NCBI GenBank assembly: GCA_036971615.1
Contig: JAYKKR010000020.1
Location: 248,001-312,000, forward strand
From: Amyloporia xantha
Taxonomy: Eukaryota > Basidiomycota > Agaricomycetes > Polyporales > Adustoporiaceae
Length of the DNA stretch: 64,000 nt
Direction: 5' to 3'
Within the stretch, counting starts at the first letter, position 1. Every line of letters starts with the position of its first letter. This document shows positions 21,653 through 32,800 of this stretch, in pieces. Made by a program: the position numbers and the translations under genes. A model generated the notes under the pieces. That model had not been told where the DNA came from and searched no databases. It saw only the letters and a list, made by a program, of their open reading frames with translations.

Positions 21653-24341
21653 CTATACATCAGGCGGCACACCAAGGCACTCCATAAACGCCTCGTACGT
21701 GACAATCTCGTCTCGCCTTCTGAACTTCTCCCTAATCTGTCCCTTGATGGATTCTAGTAGCTCCGCATCTTCCTTACGTCCCTTGTGTTCTACAATTTCT
21801 CGATGTAGGCGGAGTGACTCTATGTAAAGCCATTCCAACAACGCCGAATTGAACAGAAGGTGGAGTCCCCAAATCCAGTCTATCTCGAGCTCCTTGTAGT
21901 CTGGATGTACCTGACGAAGTACTGCGCGTTTTTGCTGTCCATCATGATTCAAAAGGAATCGCTCCTTGTTGACCCCAATCGTATAAAAGTCTGGATGCTC
22001 CCAAGAAGGAAGACGGCGGAACGTCCGCGTGACAGGATCATAGAGACCACAGAACCATACGAGAAGAAAGAAGAAAGACTCAAGATCGTGACGGTAGCGG
22101 TGTAGAGGTGGTTCGGTCCATTTTAACAGTTCGATCGCCATGAACGGCCCAGTTCCTGTGCGATTCCTAGGGGGAGGGCGAAGTCGGCCTTGTCCTCGTA
22201 CGTCACTCTCGCTAGCCAAGGATTGTTCGGCCACATTGGGCTCGGTCAGCGCCCTTACCATCTCATCGTCTTCGGCCACTTCGGCGTCCGGATCGGTGCA
22301 TGCTGCAAGATCCCAATCACACAGCACACCTAGAACCTGTCCGTTTCTTCTCTGGAACATTACATTGCCAACACTGATGTCACGATGGAGAATCATCGAC
22401 GTTTTCCACATCCTGTGGTGGGCTGGCAGAAGTCAATTCACCGCTCACAACACAGATCTGAGCAGGGCTCACCTCGTACGGTATCTACAAAGACTTTCTT
22501 GAACTCGGCAGCACAGCGCACATTCTGCAGGGGTTCATACTCGTCAAGTATAAGCATGCGGAAGACACGCTCATTGTATGGCGGCAGATCCTCCATGAAT
22601 GCCCTCGGTAGTTCCATATCCGCCATAGTACGAGTCACCGAGCACTTCATATCGACAACGTGTTGCAGGTATTGCGGTGCCTTCTCCTTGAGCTTCTGGC
22701 GGATGGCTCTAATAAAAACGTCTTCCGTCCGTTCCTCCGTATGCCAAGCAAGTTTCGCTATCAGACGACGCGCACCGAACCGTTTCTTGGTGTTCCCGGC
22801 CGCTTTTATGCGGACGACGGTGGTCCCGCGGCCGATAGCTCCAGCGTCAGTGTACAACGCGCATTCATGATCCACCACGAACTGCAGGGCACCCAACCCG
22901 GAGGCCGCAATCATCGATAGCTTGATTTTTGCTGATCATTAGTTTTGCACCTTTGTACGAGTCGAAACTAGTTGATGGAAACTTGAGAAACGGGCAGAAT
23001 CCGAGCGAAGGCAGATCTGAAGAATACATTGCGGCCACCACTAACAGCAGTAAATGAGGCTTCTCGACAAAGTTGAATGATTGCGACTGAACGACTCCCA
23101 TACGGTCGATGTACCATAGCTTGACGTCTTTGTTCTCTATCGTCAAGCTAGTAGCGTACGAACGCATGTTATGAGACATCATTTCGTTCAAATATCTAGC
23201 TGTCTGCACCTCGTTCACAGTCAGTGGCTTTGCAATAGTATCATTCAGAAAAGGGAGAGCTTGGGACAAAGCATCCTTGTCAGAGACCGTGATGGTACCG
23301 CGAAGTCGCTTCGTCGGACGCTCGTCCAAGTCGACCGTTGAAGCCTTGCGCTTTCTTGTGCTAACGGGGCTGAGAGGTATGTTCATTGTCGCAGTCACCC
23401 CAGATAAGGCAGTCTGATATGTCAACATTAGAAGGGAAAATAAGTAAGCGCGAGTCTTGACTTACCTTCCCCAACGCGTCCAAGTTAATCGGCAAATCTT
23501 GATGGCCCGTGTAGCCAGCTAATATCCATGCTGGATCACATTCAGTTTTCTTCACTTCTCCGCACACGAGGCACCAGTCCCAATGCTGCACATTGTGCCC
23601 TTCGATTGTGCTCCACCACAGGTCGGGCTTGATTGCGGCATGATTTTGACTGGATACTTTGTTCTTCATGTTTATCACATTCATCGCAATCTTTCCGCTT
23701 TACGCGATTTATACATGGACCAGCACGTCCAGAAGACCGAGACGGGAACAGCTGCTCGCGAAAGGTCTTCAATGATAGCGACCAGATCCGGGTATGACTT
23801 CCTTTCACCCTGGCAAGCCATGTACGCTTTCACGTGTCTGTACGACAGTGAATATCCGCCTCCGCGTTGGGGAATGTTTTCCGGCTTGAAGTTCCAAACC
23901 TTTTCGACGAATTCTACGACGTCCATTCCGCGGTGAACGTTGTCGGGGAACTCATTGCGCAAAAACGGTTTCTCTTGGGCATCTGTCGTGCCTGCAGCGA
24001 TATCGGCATTGGCGACGTCTCTCGCATTCGTCGGCGTAGATTTTGGCATAGGTACGACTGTTTGGTACTTCAGTTATATGGTGATAATGAGTTAGCTGAG
24101 AATGTCACTTGCATTTCAGCTCATCACAGCGACTCGTGAGTGGCATGACGAGGTTAATGGGATTGTTGATGTCAAGTATGGGTGCTGAGTTCCAGGCCTT
24201 TTCTCGTCCATAACCACGCGGGTTTGGAGGGGTCGTGTTGTCGTTGTCTCCCCGAATGAAATCCGTATCGCGATGATAGGACCAATTGTTTTCGCACATT
24301 TGCCAACGATGACGAATCCAAAAAGGATAGTAGTTAGCCAT
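21653..24341 (-). pseudogene. FunK1-type kinase, copy 2 (frameshifted)
   Basis: Same exon order as copy 1: MANYYPFWIRHRW at 24341, MPKSTPTNARDVANADIA, PLTVNEVQTARYLNEMMSHN, AGAIGRGTTVVRIKA, MILHRDISVGNVMF and VLGVLCDWDLA. Against copy 1 I find three single-base insertions. Two lie in exon 2: one just after VAIIEDL (about 23760) and one around the segment for NRAKLKIAMD (about 23700). One lies in exon 3 after AIDDCG (about 22895-22910), where the frame jumps before LGALQFVVDHE. The catalytic exon itself is open to its stop at 21653. As sequenced it cannot make a full kinase. A few base-call errors would be the alternative, but three in one copy and none in copies 1 and 3 favours decay. Confidence 0.8.
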
Positions 24342-24690
24342 TGTTGGACAAGACGTCTCTTTGAGAAAGTGAATAGTCAAAGGTGTGTGGGGAAAGGTAG
24401 CAGTCTCGCCGACTTTATGAACCAGTGTGGCTTGTGTCCAAGCGTGGCGCGGTTGTGGCTGGAAGATCGACATGCTCACGTGCCAGATCTTCCGACGCCG
24501 TTAACATTGTCGCTGGGCAAAAGTTAGTCGTATTCATCTCGATTCTCGACCCATTGTGAATTAGCCAAGAAGAATATTTCCACACTACTCTTCCAAGTTT
24601 GTGAAACTTATTTTCCCCGCTCAAGTCGACTGACCTCAGGTTGCGTATCACTGAAGCACAAGACATCTGCATCAAGCTTCACTCAAAGCC
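24342..24690. promoter_or_regulatory. Divergent promoter between FunK1 copy 2 and F-box/NTase copy 2
   Basis: About 350 bp between divergent starts. The equivalent 316 bp (20290-20605) separates copy 1 of both genes, and the two regions share segments such as AGTTTGTGAAA..CTTATTTT..CCC close to the NTase start. A shared promoter for the pair is inference. Confidence 0.4.
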
Positions 24691-25986
24691 ATGCAAGTTG
24701 ATCAAGGTCCGGACAGTGTTGTGAATGCCTTCAACATACATCCAGTCTACGATAAGATACTGTCGTATCTTTCTCCTGCATCACTCATTCGTCTCGGCCG
24801 AGCCAGCAACCTGACTCTGAATGCCGTGCAAGACTTCTCCTATCGTGCTTTCGACATCAACCGCTCTCTGTCTCGCTTTATTTCCGATCCCATCGCATTT
24901 CGCACACTGCAAGCACGCACCGGCACGGTGATTTCTGGCTCTTTTGCTCTGCAGTTCTTCGACAGGACGTTTTATCCAGAATCAGACTTGGACATCTACA
25001 CGCGCCATCAGAATGCCTTCGAGATTGGCGAGTTTTTAATGAAGGATGGTTACACCTTTCAACCAAATCTAGCGCAGGACGATGACTTCGAAGTGGCTGC
25101 CATACACTCGCTGTCGATGTCGGTGGTTGTGGAAGATCTTCCACAACTTGGGGCTGATTTTCAACTCGAGCCACTGGACGAGGAGCATTTAGAGCACTAT
25201 CGCCTTCATACTATTCGGGAGGTGTACACGTTCCTGAAGGGTTCTGCAGAGGGCAGCGATGACGGTCCGCCTCTGAAGGCACAAATTATCATACCGAAAA
25301 CTACTCCATTTGAATGCATTCTTGGATATCATTCAAGTACGCCTACCTCCTTTTATTGACGAGATCCCGAGATTCGCTCACGCTGACGACTATCCGCCAT
25401 TGGTTCCGATTATACAGCTTGTGTCATGAATATCATCACGTACAACGCCGCGTACTCGCTATATCCGTACGCAACGTTCGAACGGCGGGAAGCCCTCGCA
25501 ATCAACGTTAATGACAGTCAAGGCGCAGCTCTCCGAAAGTACTCGAGCAGGGGATGGAAGATCATCGCGCCAGGGTCTCCCCTAATCATTTCGTCGACCC
25601 AAGGTCAAGCGACGCTCGCCGGCCACTTTTATCTTGGAGAATCCAGATGGGTAGTCGACAGCAAAAGCTGGCTCATCCCCTTGAATATCGAGGGAGTCCG
25701 TGGACCACCGCCGCCGTCGCCATCCTCGACACCCATCACGTGGGACCCTGTCGCTGAATGCAGCTGGAAACTTCAGACCTTACGGGTAGCTGATCAAGCA
25801 GAGTTTCATATGTCATATTCCAAGACGAGCACGTCGGTCCTGGCGCATCGGTACACCGTGGCCGATGGAGAGTATCTCGATATGCTCATCGCATTCTTCA
25901 AGACGCAAGGCAAGTTGGAGTATTCGAAGTTACCCAAAAACCAAAGAGAACGTGGAGAATTCTGGACATGGTGCGCTCGTCTATGA
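24691..25986 (+). CDS. F-box/nucleotidyltransferase-like protein, copy 2 (intact)
   Basis: Exon 1 (24691-25336) and exon 2 (25418-25986) are joined by an 81-bp phase-1 intron. Residues about 18-52 (HPVYDKILSYLSPASLIRLG) resemble an F-box. At residues 82-104 ISGSFALQFF...ESDLDIYT gives G-S at 83-84 followed by D-x-D at 99-101, the layout of the nucleotidyltransferase fold active site (GS...DxD), closest in feel to AbiEii-type enzymes. A following block (FEIGEFLMKDGYTFQPN) and an Asp/Glu-rich middle lead to LKAQIIIPKTTPFECILGYH. Exon 2 begins CVMNIITYNAAYSLYPYATF and includes LRKYSSRGWKIIAPG and RWVVDSKSWLIPLNIEG. I do not know a described function. F-box and NTase assignments are from motif reading only. 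It is divergent from FunK1 copy 2. Confidence 0.75.
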
Positions 25987-26493
25987 TAAGCAGAAGATCC
26001 AACTAATTTAGAGGACGCAGGTGGGATTCCGAGCTACCCCTTTTTCGCGAGAATTATTGGAGGATGCTCAGAAACAGAGAAAATGCGGCGGTGGAGTAGT
26101 GAAATCTTTCCTGTGTCTTCGTTATATTGCTGGGATATGATACAGCTGATTTGGTTTAGACTCCATCTCGTCCGCAGTTGTTAATTCCAGCGTCTTTGGA
26201 AATAAATATATATTGCTCACAGAGGCCCTTCATGGGGACACACTTGAAGATTAATTCGAGGCTTCTGCGGGGCGCGAGATATGCATATGTATCAGAGTTG
26301 CATTGCGGTAAATGTCGAAACCTCCAAGTAGTGATAATGATGCGTGCTATAGCATTATGCATATGCCCGTGATATTTGGCGCCCATGGACGACTTGAGCG
26401 TCTGCGAATTCGACCGCTGCACTGCTTCGCGTTCACCGCGTGTGCCGGTTTGTACTCTACCTCGACGAGTCTGCAGCCTGCTAGCATACTGTC
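25987..26493. other. Intergenic space upstream of CSN3
   Basis: AT-rich with several stops in all frames. I see no gene; it presumably carries the CSN3 promoter. Confidence 0.45.
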
Positions 26494-28505
26494 ATGAATT
26501 CATCCGGCTCTTCACCTGGGCTCTCGCAGGCCGGATCTTCTATTCATAATGCATTCCACCCACTAGATGAATTCGTCGCGCAGTTCATGTCCTCCGACAG
26601 CATCGCCACTCTTGTTGCACAGCTGAAGACCTTTTCAAAGGATGGAAAGGACTTATTTCTTGCGGGCACACTTTCCAATGGACAAGATCCTCTACTGACT
26701 CTGGATCCAGAACGGCACACGATTCCTTACCTATACATTCTGTGCGTCTTCTCGTACTCTTCTCGTGTGGCTTGAAGATGAACATGGATTGGTGTTGTGG
26801 AGATGTGCGCGATTGCAGGTGCCTCAGCCCCAAGGGACTACTATCGATGTCATCGAGAACTTTTGTAGCCACTTCGACCCTGTGCAGGCACGACTAACAC
26901 CAGAGAGAGGTATGTGTTCTCATCCTGGCCGCGTTTCAAGAAAGAGCCATTTGCACTCCCATATACACTGTGCTTCAACCTCACGGTAGCAGACTCGACA
27001 ACAGCTAGGCTTGCTGAGTTTGTATATATATGGCAACTGACCATTCACTCTAGTGACATCGCTTGCGAAAGCGATTGTCTGCTATGCAACAAAACTGGAA
27101 AATGTGAGCACCAACCAGGCAAGCCGAGTTTCGACCCTCATTATTGTTACATCTAGCCCAAGATTGCGCTCCGTCCGCTCTACGATCTCGTGACTCGATA
27201 TCCGCCTACCCCCTCCCATCTTACGACTCTTCATCCCATATTTCTTACAGTCAGTGAAGAGCTCTGCCCGAACACCTTGTTTAGATAATTGACTGCGCTC
27301 GTTCTAGCAATGTGTTGCTACCCGACACTATACTGCTGCGCTGCCGGTGCTCTCGACTCCGATCATGGCAATTGACATGTCGTTATCGGAGCTGACATAC
27401 AACGATAATCTTGTGTATCATTATGCAGGAGGTGTGGCACTAGGAGCGCTGAAGCGCTGGCGGGAGGCGGAAGAGATGTTAGAGATCTGCGCAAGCTCGC
27501 CAGCTCAAGTACCTGCAGCGCTGCAGATGGAGGCATCAAAGAAATTGGTGTTAGTGCAGTTGATTTTGTACGGAAAAGTGAGTACCCGCTTCCTGTCTGA
27601 TAGCGGGACGTTTCGTTGGTGTTCATGCGTAGTTGTGATAGACCGTGCCTCCGCCGAAGTATACAAACCCAGTATTGCAACGACTGCTTAAGTCCTCGCC
27701 CGTATGGAAATTTCATCAAGTCGTATCCTCAACAAAGGCAACAATTGTACTCCATGATCGAGAAGGATAATGAGCTTTTCAGCAACGTATGTCTGGGGTT
27801 ATTACCCCCTGCTGTGGCTTGCTAACGTAGATGATGTCTATTTCATCTGACTATCATCCAATTGGGGGACGGTTCCACAGGAAAAGAACCTGGGTTTGAT
27901 CCATCAGACGATCGAGCGTGCTCCGCGCTGGTTGATCAGGAAGCTGACAGCGACTTACCTCACACTGGGTCTAGCTGACATCGCGAGGGAGGTTGGTATC
28001 GATACAGAGGATGAAGTGCGCGCGATCATTGTTGACATGGTATGTCACCTACAGCTTTCTTACAATCCCTCGAGGTGGAACACCTTCGCCTGCATTTCTT
28101 GCACAGACTAGCATCCTGTATTGATTCACGCTGAGCTTAGATCCACTCGAATGACATCAGCGCGAGCATTTCGGCTGACGGCACGGTGACGTTCGCGGAC
28201 CCCGTCCCACAAATATCGAAGTCGGATATAGACAGGCTACTCAAGCAGGCGCAGGAGCAGGGCAAAATGTTGCTCGAGATGGAGCGTTCCCTCAATGCTA
28301 ACAAGGACTATCTCACCAAAGTGAGTGCCCCGTTGTCTTTGTTGTTCTCTGTCGTTTGAAACGCATCGCGTGCTCATTCTTCATGGCGCCACAGGCGGTC
28401 AAATTTAAGGAGGAGGGCGGGTGGAACAATCAAGACGAGGATATATTCAACTCGGGCAGTGCACAGACTGGGTGGGTAGAGGATTCGGGTTCGGCGTTCT
28501 CGTGA
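26494..28505 (+). CDS. CSN3: COP9 signalosome complex subunit 3
   Basis: Subunit of the COP9 signalosome, which removes Nedd8 from cullins and so resets SCF ligases, a fitting partner for the many F-box genes here. Exon 1 (26494-about 26740) has NAFHPLDEFVAQFMSSDSIA. Later exons give IENFCSHFDPVQARLTPER, VTSLAKAIVCYATKLEN, PLYDLVTRYPPTPSHLTTLH and CVATRHYTAALPVLSTPIMA. The diagnostic block LVYHYAGGVALGALKRWREA followed by ALQMEASKKLVLVQLILYGK aligns with human CSN3. The PCI-domain end reads LTATYLTLGLADIAREVGID, the winged-helix strand reads SADGTVTFADPV, and the helical tail (LLKQAQEQGKMLLEMERS) ends at VEDSGSAFS with a TGA at 28503-28505. At least eight exons; some boundaries in the middle are approximate. 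Confidence 0.87.
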
Positions 28506-28776
28506 AATGGTTCTGTATGTTTAGCTCTCTGTAGTCTCGCTGTCGAATGTGCATGTATCAACTGCGTATTATACATCTTTGGTTCAATATGTATGTCGCG
28601 TATGAAGTTGTGCGGCGACGATGGCGGGTGAGATTCACAACATCTTACTTCACGTAGTTTTGGAAGTGATGCCGAACTAGAGAGCATAGATGCTCAATAT
28701 ATCTGCTATTATACACTCCTATTCGGGAATATCGAGAAATACAGCAGTATCAAGAGCAATCAGTGAGGATGTCCTG

Positions 28777-29958
28777 CTAACGGGTACGTGTGGCGTTGAT
28801 AACAACGCGATATGGCTCTTCATTCCGGTGGGCTAATCTCAGAATCCAGCCGTTTAGGGTGATGGATGCATTTGTGAGTGATGACGAGTGTGGCGGTCCA
28901 TGAATGTTATCAGTACCAAGGGTAATGCGCCAGCTTTTGCTGTCGGTAACAACTCTACGGAGTCCAAAATAGAAGCAGTTGTCCATCGTGTAGAATGTCT
29001 CGCTGGGGATCGTGCGAGTGATATTCCATCCTCTAGTAGTGTACTTGTTGAGAACCGATTTGGAGTCTTTGGTGGAGTTCACCAGAATTGCGACCGCCTG
29101 GCGCCCTTCGAACGTGGTGCATGGATAACATGCATATGCCGCATTGTAAGTGATAAGGTTCATAACACAAGCTGTAGGTGGGGTACGGAGTGAACTCTCA
29201 TTTTTGGCATAATATCGACCGAGTGCAAATCACTTACTTGTGTGGAATGTAAGGATGCATGCAATTATAGAGCGCGCAGGAACGATGATCTGCACCTTGA
29301 GAGGTGCAATGCTTTCATTGTCAAACGCGAGGGGTCGAATAAAACTGTACACCTTTCTGACGAACGAAGGGTACCGAAAATTGTCCGAGTCGTCAGAGCA
29401 GTACGAGTCGTTCAAATCAGAATACTCGTCGACATCAGAGTAGTCGTCGTCGTGGTCATCGTGGTCAGGGTCAATATTCAGATATCTCCTTGAGTGTATA
29501 GGCTTTGCTGCGACTTCAAAATCTCTGTCCTGGGATGGCTTTGGGGCAAACGCGTAGCCATCTTTGATGAAATACTGCCCTAACTCCAGGGCGTGCTCCT
29601 TGTCCACATAGAGATCCAGATCCGCCTCCGGATAGAATGTCCGGTCGAAGAACTGCAAGGCAAACGAGCCTGATATCACCGTGCCCGTGCGCGCTTGGAG
29701 GGAGCGGAATGAAATTGGATCGGACACGAAATGGGAAAGAGATCGGTTGATGTCCCACGCGCGATAGTGGTAGTCTTTCATGGCGTCGAAGGTCAACTTG
29801 CACGCGCGGCCAAGGCGGATAAGCGACGCAGGCGACATACACGAGAACATGGTGTCGTATATAGGGTGTCGACTGAATGCCTCTATGAAGGCCGGCGAGA
29901 CTTGGTTTGGCTGCATTGATCTGGAATCGGATGAATACCTGGTTTCCATGATGGTCAA
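28777..29958 (-). CDS. F-box/nucleotidyltransferase-like protein, copy 3
   Basis: Paralogue of copies 2, 4 and 5. Exon 1 (29958-about 29240) has the F-box-like HPIYDTMFSCMSPASLIRLG, then ISGSFALQFF...EADLDLYV with the GS...DxD layout, and LGQYFIKDGYAFAPK. It carries a very acidic insert (DPDHDDHDDDYSDVDEYSD and on) that copies 2 and 5 lack. A phase-1 intron after FHT leads to CVMNLITYNAAYACYPCTTF in exon 2. The C-terminus is shorter than in copies 2 and 5, missing the YTVADGEYLDML-type ending, and stops after NATRTR at 28777. The start could be any of the three Met at codons 1, 4 and 15; the last aligns best with copy 5. Confidence 0.72.
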
Positions 29959-30691
29959 ATAGCGATTTATCAGTAACTTGAGAAATGATCATGGGATTAA
30001 GACTTCGACGTACTCAACGTCGACGAGTCGAGCAAGATAGCCTTCTACTGACTTATGTACAGCGAATTTTGACCAGCCAGGCCTGTGGGAATGGAACCAA
30101 TGTATAAGTCAGTGTGACGAGAGTGATCCGTGATAGTATGTAGTAAACGCCGGCCACTACAGCTGGGATTATGCCGAAGGAGGGACGGCTGCGCACAAGG
30201 CCGCTGTATTGGACTCGGAGTCATGCTTGACTCTTACAAGTACTGCCAGTATGCTTCTAAAGTCCCCCACCTTACCTCACCACATCAAATCGACGTCTGC
30301 ATGTCCGGTAGGAATTTAGTGTTGGCATTGTGGCGCCCTGCCAGTAGTCAGAAGTGTCCTCTGATCTATAAAACTGTCATAGATACATTACATATTACAC
30401 ATCTGCTCAGCAACTGGGAAACGTTAGGAACTAAGACAGCAGTAAAGGCAATCAGATAGTAGCCTACGAAGGGTGACGAACCTAGCAAAGACTCTGGACG
30501 ATGGAAAAGGACACTCGAGCACAAGAAACCTAAGTACTGCGATGCTACAGCATAAGGATACTGAAATACTTTTACACCGAGTATTAACCTCTCCATCGTT
30601 GATACGGCGAATGCAAGCCTGAAAATCCCTGTTGTTGATTGTCAAGTCGGGTGTCTGTAGATTGGTGGATGAGCAGGGGTGTGTCCCCGGG
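29959..30691. other. Intergenic space between F-box/NTase copies 3 and 4
   Basis: No coding signature on either strand beyond short frames. It contains the upstream region of copy 3 and the 3' flank of copy 4. Confidence 0.45.
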
Positions 30692-31840
30692 CTACAAGTG
30701 ATCAGTGGTGAATGTCCCATTGTAAAGCAGATCGTGATACAGTCGCGATGTTAAAATCCAACGATCCTTTGCGACGGACTCATTTGTGAGTGGCTTCGGG
30801 CATAGCCACATTAGCGGTGACCCATGAGCACCATCAGTATCAAGCGCAATGGTCCAGCTTTTGCCGTCCGTAACACATCTAGTGACTCCCAAGTAGAAGA
30901 AGTAGCTGACTGGCAGCTTCGAATTGAGTCGGTGAGAGCCTGTGAGACTCCAACCCCTGCTCTGGTACTTATCAAGAGCTGAGTCTTGAGTGGAGTTCGC
31001 ATTGATTATAGCCGCCTCGCGCCCCTCGAATGTGGCAAGTGGATACAATGCATATGCCATATTGTGAGTAATGAGGTTCATAACGCAAGCTGTGGATGTA
31101 GTTCGAATTGAGCTCCATATCCCTAATGATAACAACAGAGTAGACATCACTTACTTGTGTGGAACGAAAGAACACATCCAAATACAGAACCTGCAGGAGC
31201 GACAATCTGTACCTTGAGAGGTGGAATGTTTTCATCGTAAAATGCGAGCGGTCGAGTGAAGCTGTACACCTTTGTGGTGGATGAAGTGCCATACCCTGAA
31301 TCGTCGTCGGAAGAATCATCGGAAAAAGGGTCATCGTGGTCAGGATCACTGATGTTCAAACGCCTCATTGAGGGTAGAAGCTCTACTGCCCGTTTCAAAG
31401 TTCTTGCTCCGGGATAACTTTGAGACGAACGTGTAGCCATCTTTGATGAGATACCGCCCTAACTCTAGGGCATGCGCCTTGTCCACATAGAGATCCAGAT
31501 CCGCCTCCGGATAGAATGTCCGGTCGAAGAATTGCAATGCAAACGAGCCTGATATCACCGTCTCCGTACGCGCTTGGAGAGAGCGGAATGAAATTGGATC
31601 GGACACGAAATGGGAAAGAGATCGGTTGATGTCCCACGCGCGATAGTGGTAGTCTTTCATGGCGTCGAAGGTCAACTTGCACGCGCGGCCAAGGCGGATC
31701 AGCGACGCCGGCGACATGCACGAGAACATGGTATCGTATATAGGGTGTCGACTGAATGCCTCTATGAATGCCTGCGAGACTGGGACTTGATTCGGCTGCA
31801 TCGATCTCGAATCGGATGAACGTCTAGTTTCGAAAATCAT
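30692..31840 (-). pseudogene. F-box/nucleotidyltransferase-like gene, copy 4 (probable frameshift)
   Basis: Nearly identical to copy 3 through the F-box-like part and ISGSFALQFF...EADLDLYV. After SKLSRSKNFE the frame that starts at 31840 reaches a stop at 31346, while the matching acidic segment (RLNISDPDHDDPFSDDSSDD) continues in another frame from about 31420. Against copy 3 this interval is about 5 bases longer, and I see no intron that would restore the frame. The rest is open: VYSFTRPLAFYDENIPPLKV, then after the conserved phase-1 intron CVMNLITHNMAYALYPLATF to a stop at 30692. It is probably a recent pseudogene. A short unrecognised intron is the alternative. Confidence 0.65.
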
Positions 31841-32800
31841 CGAACGATGAGTTATTCGTAAGTTGGGCTCAGAAACACCCAGAGAATTGACGTACTTCTT
31901 ATGTCGACGGGTCCAGTACGATAGCTTTCTTGAGCCTCTTATACAGTTCTGGCACCCAACCTTTCAGCTTTGGCCAGTCTAGGTTTATGGGAATGGAAGT
32001 GTTGCCTAAGAGCGATGTGAGTTATGTGAGCGGTCTTTGCTTGAGTTGTGCCAAGGGAGGGGCGGCTGTAAGGACACTGTTACAGCGTATCGCAGTCGGG
32101 CTTGAGTGATAAGTGCTGCCAATGTTATGAACCTTATCCCGCCTTATCGACGGGACCTACACATGACCGGTAGGAAGACACCTGTAGGCGCCGAGGTAGT
32201 TTCGAGACAGACAGACGCAAAGTATTCATATAGAATAGAACGGGATAGATTGTCCTCCGACTGGCCGAACCGATATATGAACATAGGCCGACGACGAGTT
32301 TAATGAATCAGCAATTGTGACAATAACAAGCAGAAGAACGGAACCTAACACATTTCAACATGAAAATCGTGCAATGAGATGGCCTGCAGATCGCCGGCAC
32401 TCCGTTCACACGTCAGAGCTAGTCTGCCGCTACTCCAGCTCACGGCTCTGGGTATAGTATGTTACTGTTGTTACATATTCCAGTACAGCATGACCAATTG
32501 AGAAACACTGAGACGCATAACAGCAGTCCATCAGCCAAGGAAACGGGATAGATGATGGAGACGTATCAGAAATGCGGATAGTCTGGAAGAACAACATTAC
32601 TAATATGTGGAAGTTTCAGGACAATAGAGTTACCTCGGCATGTTGAAGAAGCCTTTTCAAGGCAAGTCGCGAGAGTTATACATGGCAGTCCATGTCGATC
32701 TAGGCATACTCAGATAGTTCTCGCGCAGGAGGGATAGTTCGGAATCCCATCTAGGACGTTCAACTTATTAATGCTTATACCTGTCTATCATAGTATTCAC
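31841..32800. other. Intergenic space between F-box/NTase copies 4 and 5
   Basis: Nearly 1 kb with no recognisable gene. Copy 4's upstream region lies at the left and copy 5's 3' flank at the right. Confidence 0.45.

Larger units (their letters stand above)
20921..24993. repeat. Tandem duplication, unit 2
   Basis: Right unit of the duplication: lyase tail, about 450 bp of extra unmatched sequence (around 21180-21640), FunK1 copy 2 (minus) and the start of F-box/NTase copy 2 (plus), which then continues beyond the unit as the original full gene. The unit is about 0.4 kb longer than unit 1 because of the extra sequence. Confidence 0.8.
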
